A stretch of DNA of 64,000 nt from Flagellimonas eckloniae. GTDB lineage: Bacteria > Bacteroidota > Bacteroidia > Flavobacteriales > Flavobacteriaceae. A model generated the notes under the pieces. That model was not told the DNA's origin. It saw nothing but the letters and a program-made list of their open reading frames with translations, and did no database searches. Shown in pieces: positions 35,419-44,488 of the stretch. Each line of letters starts with the position of its first letter. Within the stretch, counting starts at the first letter, position 1. The stretch covers positions 3,571,001 to 3,635,000 of the forward strand of contig NZ_LCTZ01000002.1 in the NCBI RefSeq assembly GCF_001413955.1. Reading direction: 5' to 3'. A program made the translations under genes and the position numbers.

Positions 35419-36153
35419 ATGAACAAGTTATTAATGATTTACGGATGGGTACTCTTAGGTAGTCCCGCCGTAGTAGAAGACCAACAAAGTACGGCAACAA
35501 CTGTTGTAGAAACCCAAAAGGAAACTGCCGATACGTTTGAGAACAGTTTTACAGTATTGAACATCAATGCTGAGGTAAATGAAGCAACTTCAAATCTGTC
35601 TAGAGACATAAATGAAGGGCTCTACGAGTTAAATTTGAACGAAATAGAATTTATAGAGGAAGACTCTGTGATAGATTTGGGTTTTAACACATCCGATTAT
35701 CTTCCAGAGGGTTTTAATCCTTATAAAATGTATTTTGATTTGAATTCCATTATATATGTCGAAGACGAAGTTGAATCTGGCCTAGGTTTTGAAACCAAAT
35801 GGTACTTACCAAGTCATTTTGACCCGTATAGCGAGATTGTGGATGTACATTCCATTAATTATATAGAGGAAGAGGATCTAAATTTGGGATTCGACACATC
35901 AGATTATCTTCCTGAAGGATTTTCTCCCTATGAAATGTATGTGGATTTAAATACCATTCCATATATAGAGGAAGATCTAGAGTTGGAATTAGGCTTAAAT
36001 GCTACCTATTCCCTTCCTGAAGGATTTGATCCTTACTCTGATGTTTTGGGAATAGCCTCGATTAATTTTATTGAGGATGAAGAAATAAACATAGGTTTTG
36101 ATACAACCAAGTATCTACCTGAAAATTTTGACCCTTATTTAGGGACAAACTAG
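35419..36153 (+). CDS. Exported five-repeat protein (LGFDT-YLPE-FDPY family, long form)
   Basis: A 244-residue predicted exported protein. After a short hydrophobic N-terminus (MNKLLMIYGWVLLGSPAVV) and a Thr/Glu-rich linker there are five copies, at about residues 70, 106, 141, 176 and 210, of a unit of about 35 residues: INYIEEED-x-LxLGFDTSDYLPEGF-x-PY. Each copy has a hydrophobic strand, an acidic patch and the YLPE/FDPY end, with conserved Gly, Tyr and Pro. No enzyme motif and no cysteine. The family is seen in Flavobacteriia without known function. The next plus-strand gene is a two-repeat paralogue. Confidence 0.75.
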   Translation: MNKLLMIYGWVLLGSPAVVEDQQSTATTVVETQKETADTFENSFTVLNINAEVNEATSNLSRDINEGLYELNLNEIEFIEEDSVIDLGFNTSDYLPEGFNPYKMYFDLNSIIYVEDEVESGLGFETKWYLPSHFDPYSEIVDVHSINYIEEEDLNLGFDTSDYLPEGFSPYEMYVDLNTIPYIEEDLELELGLNATYSLPEGFDPYSDVLGIASINFIEDEEINIGFDTTKYLPENFDPYLGTN

Positions 36154-36509
36154 TAGGATGTTTTAGTTTTCATTTTACAAATTTTTGAGTTAGTTAGTTA
36201 TGAAAAGCCCTCCGAAAGAGGGCTTTTCCAATGCCTAGAAATTTAATTTGCCTAGTAAATTCATCGGATAAAGGTGATTAACAAAAATATAACACAAAAA
36301 TCGACTAAGTGTAAATGGCAATAAAACCGTTTTAACACTATCAATCTGACAAGTTAAACTGTCATTGGCTGAAGTTTTTTCAATGATTAAATGCCAGACT
36401 TGACGATTCTTTCTTACTCACTTTTTTCACATTAGTTAATAAAAAATTAATTGCAATAATCCCCTCATTTGTGGGTTTTATCTTTGTTATAAATTAAAAA
36501 ACAACAGTT
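36154..36509. other. Intergenic region between the two repeat-protein genes
   Basis: Holds the terminator at 36202-36228 and, from about 36450 on, the promoter of the two-repeat gene: TATCTTTG at 36479-36486 is an exact TAnnTTTG -7 box, with no convincing -33. In between (36229-36449) I see no gene, repeat or RNA motif. Confidence 0.5.
36202..36228 (+). terminator. Terminator after the five-repeat gene
   Basis: Eleven-base-pair perfect stem GAAAAGCCCTC / GAGGGCTTTTC (36202-36212, 36218-36228), loop CGAAA. Preceded by TTTTTGAGTTAGTTAGTT, a sequence also found before the terminator of the paralogue. Confidence 0.8.
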
Positions 36510-36812
36510 ATGAAATACAGGAGTTATTTGTTGACCGCACTAGGAATGATATTGATTTCTGCAACGATTAATGCAGCAAAACCAAATATGCCGAAAATGG
36601 ATTTTGACATAAATAATATTGTATTTATAGAAGAAGACCAAGATTTGGAATTAGGGTTTGATACTGCAAGATATCTACCAGAAAACTTTGATCCATATAG
36701 CACTATAATCTCTATTGAATCTGTCAACTTTGTTGATGTTTGTGATGAGATTGATTTAGGATTTGAAACAGTTGGCTATTTGCCAGAAGATTTTGATCCT
36801 TACATACAGTAG
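36510..36812 (+). CDS. Exported two-repeat protein (LGFDT-YLPE-FDPY family, short form)
   Basis: A 100-residue exported protein. Signal MKYRSYLLTALGMILISATI ending near NAA, then two repeats: INNIVFIEEDQDLELGFDTA followed by RYLPENFDPYS, and VNFVDVCDEIDLGFETVGYL followed by PEDFDPYIQ. Same unit as in the preceding gene, with an unpaired Cys in the second. Shared 3' sequence (TTTTTTGAGTTAGTTAGTTT before the hairpin) indicates a duplicated transcription unit. Confidence 0.75.
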   Translation: MKYRSYLLTALGMILISATINAAKPNMPKMDFDINNIVFIEEDQDLELGFDTARYLPENFDPYSTIISIESVNFVDVCDEIDLGFETVGYLPEDFDPYIQ

Positions 36813-36854
36813 TTAGTTTAGTTTTATACTATTTTTTGAGTTAGTTAGTTTGTC

Positions 36855-36882
36855 AATAGCCTCTCCTTTTGGAGGGGCTATT
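36855..36882 (+). terminator. Terminator after the two-repeat gene
   Basis: Twelve-base-pair stem AATAGCCTCTCC / GGAGGGGCTATT with one G-T pair and loop TTTT (36855-36866, 36871-36882), followed by TTAGTTTTA. It also lies six bases from the end of the convergent symporter gene. Confidence 0.8.
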
Positions 36883-36887
36883 TAGTT

Positions 36888-38318
36888 TTAGAATAGAAAG
36901 GGAAGAACAAATTGGAATACCAAGATCAACAGCCCTACTGCAATAAGGTTTAAAATAATGCCAACTCTGGCCATTTGAGGAATCTTCACATAGCCACTAG
37001 CAAATACAATGGCATTGGGAGGGGTTGCCATAGGAAGCATAAAAGCACAGCTACTTGCAATGGTCACGGGAATCAATAAATAAAGTATTGGAATATCAAG
37101 TCCAATGGCAATACCAGCGACTACTGGAGCCAAAACGGCAACCAGTGCTACATTGCTCATGAGTTCTGTCATAAACAACATCAACAATATCAATAAAGAA
37201 GCCGTGAGTAAAATGCTAATCTCACTTGCGGCTATAGCATTAGCGACCATATCCACAATTCCACTGGTAGACATTCCCTTGGCAAGGGCGAGTCCGCCAC
37301 CAAAAAGAATCAAAATACCCCAGGCTAATTTAGATGTATCCTTCCATTTAATAATGAAATCTCCTTTTTTTACGTTGTAGGGAATGGCAAAAAATGCTAT
37401 AGCGGCAAATATACTGATCATGGTATCTGAAAGTCCAAGATTGGGGAATATGCCGTTGATCAGGGTCCTAAAAATCCAGAGAAACACCGTAACCCCAAAA
37501 ATGGCCAAAACCATTTTTTCCTTTCCCGAGGTAGGCCCAAGTTTCTGAAGTTCTGTTTGAATAATTTTTTTTGAAGCATTGAATTGTAAATCCCTATTGG
37601 GAAACATCCATTTTACCAAAACCAAATAACAAATGCCAACCATGACTATTGAAAATGGAAGCCCAAGGGTCATCCATTTTAAAAAAGAAATTTCGGTGTT
37701 ATACTGACTTTCAAGCAGGCCTATCAAAACCGAGTTTGGCGGAGTGCCTATGACCGTAGCTATTCCACCTGCATTTGCGGAAAATGCTATACCAAGCATG
37801 ACGCTCAATGCAAAATTTTTATCATTTTTTGTAAAACCATCTTCATCGTTTATCAATAAATTGATAACAGACAGTGCAATAGGCAGCATGACTACGGTAC
37901 TCGCCGTATTGCTAATCCACATGCTGAGGGATGCCGTGGCAATCATAAAACCAAGGATTACCTTGTTTGGTGTAGTGCCTGTAAGGCGTATTATATTTAA
38001 CGCAATACGCTTGTGCAAGTTTACTTTTTCAAGAGCCAAGGCCATGACAAATCCCCCAAAAAATAAAAAAACAATTGGGCTGCCGTAATTGGCTCCTACT
38101 TCTGCAATGGGTAATATTTTAAGTAGTGGAAAAAGCAATAGAGGTAAAAGTGCGGTTACGGAAATAGAAACAGCTTCAGTAATCCACCAGATAAGCATCC
38201 ATATTGCTACGGCTATAACAGGGTCTCCTTTTTGGGAAACTAATTCAAATGGTAGATTGGATAGTATTAAAAAGGCAATTGGACCTAGAATGAGTCCAGC
38301 AATTTTGGATTTTTCCAT
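36888..38318 (-). CDS. DASS (SLC13) sodium-coupled anion symporter
   Basis: A 476-residue transporter of the divalent anion:Na+ symporter family, with about 11 helices. Signatures: ALLPLLLFPLLKILPIAEVG, NYGSPIVFLFFGGFVMALAL, ISNTASTVVMLPIALSVINL (SNT clamshell motif, Na1), second SNT-like motif TELMSNVALVAVLAPVV, and SSCAFMLPMATPPNAIVFAS (last DASS signature). Substrates of the family are dicarboxylates, citrate or sulfate; cannot be narrowed. I start at ATG 38318, not 38324. Confidence 0.92.
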   Translation of the reverse strand: MEKSKIAGLILGPIAFLILSNLPFELVSQKGDPVIAVAIWMLIWWITEAVSISVTALLPLLLFPLLKILPIAEVGANYGSPIVFLFFGGFVMALALEKVNLHKRIALNIIRLTGTTPNKVILGFMIATASLSMWISNTASTVVMLPIALSVINLLINDEDGFTKNDKNFALSVMLGIAFSANAGGIATVIGTPPNSVLIGLLESQYNTEISFLKWMTLGLPFSIVMVGICYLVLVKWMFPNRDLQFNASKKIIQTELQKLGPTSGKEKMVLAIFGVTVFLWIFRTLINGIFPNLGLSDTMISIFAAIAFFAIPYNVKKGDFIIKWKDTSKLAWGILILFGGGLALAKGMSTSGIVDMVANAIAASEISILLTASLLILLMLFMTELMSNVALVAVLAPVVAGIAIGLDIPILYLLIPVTIASSCAFMLPMATPPNAIVFASGYVKIPQMARVGIILNLIAVGLLILVFQFVLPFLF

Positions 38319-38370
38319 TCGCAAAATTAACGTTCAAAAAAGTTAAAGATAACGTCTTTACACAAATGAA

Positions 38371-38397
38371 AAAACCTTCCCACTACAGGAAGGTTTT
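38371..38397 (-). terminator. Terminator of the FecR-regulated TonB receptor gene
   Basis: Ten-base-pair stem AAAACCTTCC / GGAAGGTTTT (38371-38380, 38388-38397), loop CACTACA. On the minus strand it ends in a T run (TTTTTTC). It follows the receptor stop at 38442. Confidence 0.8.
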
Positions 38398-38441
38398 CAC
38401 AATAAACATAACTCACTTAATTCAAAACATTAATGAGCAAA

Positions 38442-41400
38442 CTACAAGCTAAATCTTAATCTTGCGAACAGATATCGGCCGCTATATCCAAATTGTGAGG
38501 TTCTCCTGGAGTACACAAACTGATTTCCAGAGGTTCCACCTTCCCGGTTTTCATCTGGGTATACATCTAAAAGGTTATTTGCGCCAACCGTAAGTGAAAG
38601 GTTTTCAGTAAAAGTTTTGGTTACCGTAAGGTCCGTAACCAATTTACCAGCATAAATGGCATCATCGCTCACGGTAGTTCCTTCTACGCGTGCATCTCCA
38701 TTAAAATCATCTGGATCCGTTACTTCACCAAAATATACGTTTCTCAACATAAAATCCCAGGAATTATAAGAAATCAAATTCGTAAGATTGAGTTTAGTCC
38801 TAGGTTGGGCCAGCGTTAAAAAAGCCTCTTCCTGTCCATCAAAGAACGAACCGCTTAGTCCTGCATTTTCAATTAATTCAGGAACAAATATGTTCTCTAC
38901 CTCTGTTTTGTTGAATGTGGCTGCAAAATCATTTTTTAAAATAACATCTCCCAAGTTGGCCTTATGTGAAAGCACAATATCCAAACCTGAGGATTTAGTA
39001 TCTATGGCGTTAACAAAGAAACGCGCACTTGTTGCACCCGCCGACTCAAAAATTCCAGTGAGTTCGGGGTCACCACCGTTTCCAAAACTCCCACTATATA
39101 CAATGCGATCATCTATATTGATAAGATAACCATCGACAGTAATGGTAAAATCGCCAAACTTTGCCGTGAGACCCGCACTGAAACTGTTTGAAGTCTCTTC
39201 CCGCAGCTTGTCTATCCCTATTAATGAAGCCGCCCTACTGTCATTAGTAAAGGTTCCTTGTTCAAAGGGAACATTGTCCACAAATACGGTACTGGTCCGG
39301 CTAAAAAATTGTTGATGGAGTGAAGGTGCCCTAAAACCAGAACTACTTGCAGCCCTCAAAGCAAGATTCTCAGATAACTTTATTCGTGTGGCAAGTTTAT
39401 AATTGAACGTGCTCCCAAAATCTGAATAGTTCTCATATCTTCCCGCTAGGCTCAATAGCCAGTTTTTAGTAAAATCTGCTTCAAAATCCGCATAAAGTGA
39501 AATATTATTTCTGAATTTTTCAGTGGCATTTCCTGGATCATACCCTCTAAAAACTTGTGCACCCCCACCTAAAGGAGCCCCAGTGAAATTATTCACCACC
39601 AATTGGTCATCTGGAGTAACACTGGTAACAGGGTTTCCATTAATATCGTAACTGGTATATGATGATTCTTCTCCTGCGATAATCTCATATTTTTCAACCT
39701 TGTACTCTGCACCAAAGGCAGCATTGAAACCTTCAAAAATGTCCTCATAGAACCTGTTGAAATCCAGGTTAGTAGTGTTTTGGGAAAACCCTAGACCACC
39801 GGCATCGAATGAACGTGGGGTGGCTACACCTAGGGTTCCGTTGCTTGAATTGCCCACGGTAATATCAAAGGTGTTTCTACCGTAGGTATTGGAAAAATCA
39901 ACATCCCATTCATTGACCTTGCCTCGTATTCCAATTGCTAACGACTGATCCAAAATATCGGTTCCAATGTTAGGTAAAAAACCATTTGGAAATGCAGGTG
40001 TATTGGCTCGACCATCACCCTGCGCAGGTCTGCGATAGAAACCAGAAGCCAATCCTTGGCGATAGCTTATCCCACCAAAACCGTAAATTTCTGTTGTTTC
40101 TGAAACTGGAATGGACATATTAGCAAAAAACTTCCCTTCCCTGAGTCGTGAGGTTCCGACCTTAAACCTAAAATCTTCTCGGGTGAGTCCTCTAGCTGCA
40201 AGTTCATCCTCATCTGCATCAAAGCCAAGCAAACCTCGAAAAGTATCAACATCAGTTGCATCATTAAGGTTAAGGCCAGCTATTTCATCTTTTACTGTCT
40301 GGTCCAAATAGCTAATACCTTGAGCTGCATTTGCATAATCTTGAAGCGTCATGTCTGCCACAACACCTCCTCCTGCAGCAAAAACTCGCTCAGCACCATG
40401 AAATCCCTGAAAGATATCTCCAGCATAGTCTTTGTTTCGTAATGCCGGTTCCCGCGTAGAAAGTGAACCTGTAAAGTTAATATACCCGTTATCTCCAATT
40501 GGTAGTCCGTAGTTGGCATCCAATTGAAATTTTTCTCCATCACTTCCTCCATCAAATTGATTACTGTTTTCACTGAAATTAGCACCTGTGGTCAATGAGA
40601 GGTCCAATTTTCCAGTAGATTTTTTCAGCACTATATTGATGACCCCGGCAATGGCATCGGAACCATATTGGGCAGCCGCTCCATCCCTTAGAACTTCAAT
40701 ACGCTGAATGGCTGCAGCTGGAATGGAATTCATATCCGTCCCTACGCTTCCAGCACCCACTGTACCGTTTACATTGATTAATGCGGTAGTATGTCTTCTT
40801 TTTCCGTTGATTAATACAAGCACTTGATCTGGACCTAACCCACGAAGTGAAGCTGGGTCAATATGATCTGTTCCATCGGAGACTGTCTGTGATTGTGATG
40901 TGAAAGAAGGGGCAACATAGTTCAAAATTTGGGTTACACTAACCTGTGGACCTTGGTTTGCTATTGTCTCAACATCAATCACATCAACGGGAACCGTAGT
41001 TTCCGTTGCGGTTCGATTGGGATTTCTAGATCCCACTACCACAACGTCCTCTAATCTTGCAGCGTCCTCGACAAGAATGATATCAATGACTGTTTGTCCG
41101 TTGACAGATATTTCAGCGGTTTTGAAACCGAGATAGGAAACGACAAGAATTGCGTTGTTGTCAGCAACCTCAAGGATGAAATTTCCATCAAAATCCACCT
41201 GGGTTCCATTTGTGGTGCCTTTTACCAGAATGTTGGTTCCGGGCAATGGATTTCCACCTTCGTCCTTTACAGAACCGCGAATCTCTTGCTGTTCTTTTTC
41301 TTTTGAGTCCTCAACATTTTCAGCAACATTTTTTTTGAGGACAATTTGATTTCCATTGATTGCATATTGTAACCTTTCTTGAAGAGCAAGTCTGTCCAAA

Positions 41401-41690
41401 ACCCTGAATATCTGCTCATCAGAGGCTTTTAAAGAGATTTTTTTGTTATCGTCAATCTCATTAACGTTATAGAAGAACTTAAATCCTGACTGATTTTTGA
41501 TTTCGTTCAAGATTTGTTTCATAGGTACATTTTCAAAATCAAAGCGTACCTTTTTCTGCGAATACATAGTGTTCGCAGTAAGCTGGCAAATAATAAAGAA
41601 AGTAAGTAAAAAACTTAATCTCATTTTCCAATTGGGTTTAATGTGGGGCATTTGAAAACGAAACGACCCCGAAACCATGCTTTTTTTCAT
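38442..41690 (-). CDS. TonB-dependent receptor with STN domain (transducer type)
   Basis: A 1082-residue outer-membrane receptor. After an unusually long N-terminus with the signal at about residues 24-45, residues 48-115 are a secretin/TonB short N-terminal (STN) domain (VRFDFENVPMKQILNEIKNQ), which in transducer receptors contacts FecR. A carboxypeptidase-regulatory-like domain follows (EIRGSVKDEGGNPLPGTNIL), then plug (QVSVTQILNYVAPSFTSQSQ, DQVLVLINGKRRH, IEVLRDGAAAQYGSDAIAGV) and barrel, ending YLFARLRFSL. No susD-like gene follows, so it is unlikely to be a polysaccharide-type receptor; iron complexes or other small substrates are more likely. Confidence 0.92.
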   Translation of the reverse strand: MKKSMVSGSFRFQMPHIKPNWKMRLSFLLTFFIICQLTANTMYSQKKVRFDFENVPMKQILNEIKNQSGFKFFYNVNEIDDNKKISLKASDEQIFRVLDRLALQERLQYAINGNQIVLKKNVAENVEDSKEKEQQEIRGSVKDEGGNPLPGTNILVKGTTNGTQVDFDGNFILEVADNNAILVVSYLGFKTAEISVNGQTVIDIILVEDAARLEDVVVVGSRNPNRTATETTVPVDVIDVETIANQGPQVSVTQILNYVAPSFTSQSQTVSDGTDHIDPASLRGLGPDQVLVLINGKRRHTTALINVNGTVGAGSVGTDMNSIPAAAIQRIEVLRDGAAAQYGSDAIAGVINIVLKKSTGKLDLSLTTGANFSENSNQFDGGSDGEKFQLDANYGLPIGDNGYINFTGSLSTREPALRNKDYAGDIFQGFHGAERVFAAGGGVVADMTLQDYANAAQGISYLDQTVKDEIAGLNLNDATDVDTFRGLLGFDADEDELAARGLTREDFRFKVGTSRLREGKFFANMSIPVSETTEIYGFGGISYRQGLASGFYRRPAQGDGRANTPAFPNGFLPNIGTDILDQSLAIGIRGKVNEWDVDFSNTYGRNTFDITVGNSSNGTLGVATPRSFDAGGLGFSQNTTNLDFNRFYEDIFEGFNAAFGAEYKVEKYEIIAGEESSYTSYDINGNPVTSVTPDDQLVVNNFTGAPLGGGAQVFRGYDPGNATEKFRNNISLYADFEADFTKNWLLSLAGRYENYSDFGSTFNYKLATRIKLSENLALRAASSSGFRAPSLHQQFFSRTSTVFVDNVPFEQGTFTNDSRAASLIGIDKLREETSNSFSAGLTAKFGDFTITVDGYLINIDDRIVYSGSFGNGGDPELTGIFESAGATSARFFVNAIDTKSSGLDIVLSHKANLGDVILKNDFAATFNKTEVENIFVPELIENAGLSGSFFDGQEEAFLTLAQPRTKLNLTNLISYNSWDFMLRNVYFGEVTDPDDFNGDARVEGTTVSDDAIYAGKLVTDLTVTKTFTENLSLTVGANNLLDVYPDENREGGTSGNQFVYSRRTSQFGYSGRYLFARLRFSL

Positions 41691-41769
41691 AATTTTACAT
41701 GTTTGATTGTTAGTAATTATCCTTGTTAGCGATCTGATATTAGGGGAGGTGCAGCAACACCTTCCCTTT

Positions 41770-42945
41770 CTATTTTGAAATTGTGATTACATTGTTTTCA
41801 ATTGTATAGTTAAATGGTGTACTCGATGCAATGATGTTGAGAATATTCTCAATACGTTCGTTATCAAACTCTCCCTTATATACTTCGTTTTTTAAATGCA
41901 AAGCGTTGTTGACGATGATAACATTATGGGCTCTTTCCAGTTTTTTAAGAATCTGGTCAAAGGTCAAATTGTCAATGATTAGTTTATGCTCCATCCAACT
42001 GGTGAATATTCTGGTATCTACCTTTTGGGTTGAAAAGGCTCCACTACTTCTAATAAATGCTGTCTGGTAATTGGGGCGGAGTAGAACTTTTGCATCAGGG
42101 TTGGAGTTTTCGTAAACATTTACAGAACCTTCAACCAAAGTGGTGGCAATATTGTCATCCGATTCGTAGGCGGTAACATTGAACTGGGTGCCAAGTACTT
42201 TTATATCTATGTTCTGTGCATTTACAATAAACGGTCTTTTCTCATCCTTGGTAACATCAAAATAAGCTTCTCCATCCAAATAAACCACTCTGTTTTGGGA
42301 GATCGTGTTTAAGTTTTGTGGAAACCGTAGACGGGTACCTGCATTCAACCATACTTTGGTTCCGTCAGATAGGGTAATCGTAAAGGTTTGGCCATAGGGG
42401 ACATAAATCTCGTTAAAAACCAGATTTTGTGAATTCTGTGGATCCTGTTGTCTAAAATCAAGACCTTGACCTTTTTTTCTGGCCACGGTCTTTCCATTTT
42501 TATCTGTGAGCAAGGTTTCACCCGTGGAAGAAATGATTTGTTGGGTGCCATCCGCAAGTGAAATGATAATGTTGTTTTCTTTTCCTGTATTTCCTGTGCT
42601 GGTGATCGTATCCATTTGAGATGAAGGAGAATTATTTATTTGAAATGCCAAATAGCCCAAAGACATTAATCCAATAAAGATTGCAGCGTACTTAAGTATA
42701 GCATTGTATCTCATTTTATGGGACTGCTTCTTATTGATTGTTGTCAAAAACGATTCAAAAGCTTGGCTCTCATCAAAATGGTGGTACAAGGTTCCTTCGG
42801 AACGTTTTCGAATTTCACCTTTAAAAAACTCCAAATTTTCTTTGTTTTGGAGCACCCATTTTTTGAGTATTTTTCGCTCATTTATTGAAATGGTCCGCGC
42901 TAGGAACTTTTCAATTAAAACATTTATATCTTGCATTTTTAGCAC
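41770..42945 (-). CDS. FecR family anti-sigma factor
   Basis: A 391-residue inner-membrane regulator. Cytoplasmic anti-sigma part 1-75; one transmembrane helix at about 82-102 (ILKYAAIFIGLMSLGYLAF); periplasmic FecR domain about 180-280 (YGQTFTITLSDGTKVWLNAG, GEAYFDVTKDEKRPFIVNA, DIKVLGTQFNVTAYESDD); C-terminal DUF4974 about 315-391 (LTFDQILKKLERAHNV). It relays receptor occupancy across the membrane to an ECF sigma factor. Lies 79 bases upstream of the receptor gene and divergent from the sigma gene. Confidence 0.94.
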   Translation of the reverse strand: MLKMQDINVLIEKFLARTISINERKILKKWVLQNKENLEFFKGEIRKRSEGTLYHHFDESQAFESFLTTINKKQSHKMRYNAILKYAAIFIGLMSLGYLAFQINNSPSSQMDTITSTGNTGKENNIIISLADGTQQIISSTGETLLTDKNGKTVARKKGQGLDFRQQDPQNSQNLVFNEIYVPYGQTFTITLSDGTKVWLNAGTRLRFPQNLNTISQNRVVYLDGEAYFDVTKDEKRPFIVNAQNIDIKVLGTQFNVTAYESDDNIATTLVEGSVNVYENSNPDAKVLLRPNYQTAFIRSSGAFSTQKVDTRIFTSWMEHKLIIDNLTFDQILKKLERAHNVIIVNNALHLKNEVYKGEFDNERIENILNIIASSTPFNYTIENNVITISK

Positions 42946-43026
42946 TTGTTATAAACTAATGATGCAGAATGATCAAAAAACCCCTATTAATTTTATTTTT
43001 TTACTTTTAATCAGTTTTACTGACCT

Positions 43027-43572
43027 ATGGAGGATCCAATACTTATTGGGAAATTGAAGCAGGGAGATATTCATGCTTATGAATATCTTTTTGATCATTA
43101 CTATGATTGGCTTTGTAACTATATTTTTAAACTTTCAGGGAACAGGAATCTTTCGAAGGATATAGTGCAAGATGTGATGGTGAGGATTTGGGAGAAAAGA
43201 AATCAAATCAATATTAAGAGCTCTATAAAGAGCTACCTCTTTAAATCTTGCCACAATCAATTTTTAATGCATGTAAGAAGAGAGAAGAAGCAACCAGATC
43301 TTTTGGATAAAATCCGATGGGATACCATCTACAATAGTTATTTCGAAAAACAGGAAGATGATGTTTATCCTAAAACAGCCCGACTAAAACTTGACGAATT
43401 GCTTGACAAACTTCCTCCTAAATGCAAAGAGATTTTTATTATGAACAAGTTAGAGCGTCGCAAATACCGTGAAATAGCTGAAGATATGGGTATATCCATT
43501 AAAACTGTCGAAAATCAAATGTCAAAGGCGCTCCGCATAATTAGAGAGAACGCTTCCATGCTAATGTTATAA
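43027..43572 (+). CDS. ECF RNA polymerase sigma factor (FecI-like)
   Basis: A 181-residue sigma-70 family protein. Region 2: YEYLFDHYYDWLCNYIFKLS, KDIVQDVMVRIWEKRNQIN. Region 4: LDELLDKLPPKCKEIFIMNK, YREIAEDMGISIKTVENQMS. It belongs to the Bacteroidota expansion paired with FecR. It is transcribed away from FecR with an 81-base gap, whereas the usual order is sigma-fecR-receptor on one strand. It probably directs transcription of the FecR and receptor genes. Confidence 0.94.
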   Translation: MEDPILIGKLKQGDIHAYEYLFDHYYDWLCNYIFKLSGNRNLSKDIVQDVMVRIWEKRNQINIKSSIKSYLFKSCHNQFLMHVRREKKQPDLLDKIRWDTIYNSYFEKQEDDVYPKTARLKLDELLDKLPPKCKEIFIMNKLERRKYREIAEDMGISIKTVENQMSKALRIIRENASMLML

Positions 43573-43588
43573 TCTTTTCAATGAATAT

Positions 43589-44479
43589 TTAGGCTGGAGT
43601 CACCACACCGTCTTTGGACTTATCAAGCTTAATGTTGACCAAGATTTCATGTAAAGTTTCGGTCGCCAAGCCGTGTAAAACCAATCGATAAGCAGCGGTA
43701 TATGTTGAAGTTGGCACCATGGGATGTTTGTTGTTTACCAAGCCTAAATGACCAGGCGTTCCTAATATTTGTGTGGTGTAAATGGCAACAGTTTCGTCCA
43801 ATTGCAATGAATTTGAAGCCCTGACAAAGTCATTTGCGGTAAGAAACAATTGATAAAAGGGGGTAAATAATTCGATTGCAGATCTAAGGTCCAAAACGTT
43901 TGTCCATTTCTTTGGAAATTGGATATGGTTAAACTGATTTTCGGAAATCATATCCAGATTCAGGTTTTTTTGTTTGTGAATTCCCAGACCTTTTTCCTTC
44001 AGCTCACTGTTCAGTTTAATTACGAAATTATATAAGTTTAAATCATGATTTAAGAAAAGATCATCTTTTACACCATCAAAATCGTATGGTTTTAAAGGGC
44101 TTGTTGTTACTTGAATGCCATCTACATTTTTGGCAATGAATTCCAAAATCTCGCTTCCTGCATGAAAATGACGAAAAATCAGCAGGTTGGCATCTGGGCT
44201 TACAAAACGCTTCAATCCCCAAGCTAATATACGGTGAAGTGCTTTGGATGAATTGAAAAATTTGGGAAAGAAAAACTTGAAAATATGGATAAAGAACATC
44301 GATATTTTTGACCAAAACTTGATGAAGGGAAGAAAATATCGTGTAGATCTACTATTGTTATCCCGCATTAAGGCCTGCTTGGTCAACGTATTTATGGGGA
44401 TACTGCTGTCCAAATACATAGCTAACCAGGGATTCGGGTCTCTGGTATCATGATTTCTTATGTCAAATTGATTGTCCAT
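43589..44479 (-). CDS. Uncharacterised protein adjacent to the ketosynthase
   Basis: A 296-residue protein of unknown function, possibly of a family found only beside StlD/DarB-type ketosynthases (DUF6999 is my uncertain suggestion). It contains a hydrophobic/amphipathic block (FLPFIKFWSKISMFFIHIFK) that could bind membranes, then AHRILAWGLKRFVSPDANLL-like conserved text with FRHFHAGSEILEFIAKNV (H-x-H). Other parts are LHGLATETLHEILVNIKL at the end. Nine bases after the ketosynthase stop, same strand, so surely co-transcribed. A lipid-handling or product-modifying role is inference. Confidence 0.6.
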   Translation of the reverse strand: MDNQFDIRNHDTRDPNPWLAMYLDSSIPINTLTKQALMRDNNSRSTRYFLPFIKFWSKISMFFIHIFKFFFPKFFNSSKALHRILAWGLKRFVSPDANLLIFRHFHAGSEILEFIAKNVDGIQVTTSPLKPYDFDGVKDDLFLNHDLNLYNFVIKLNSELKEKGLGIHKQKNLNLDMISENQFNHIQFPKKWTNVLDLRSAIELFTPFYQLFLTANDFVRASNSLQLDETVAIYTTQILGTPGHLGLVNNKHPMVPTSTYTAAYRLVLHGLATETLHEILVNIKLDKSKDGVVTPA

Positions 44480-44488
44480 GGCCGTAAA

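Noticed and set aside
38322..38329. TAATTTTG on the minus strand as promoter of the DASS gene
   Set aside because: It would leave no leader before ATG 38318; too close to call.
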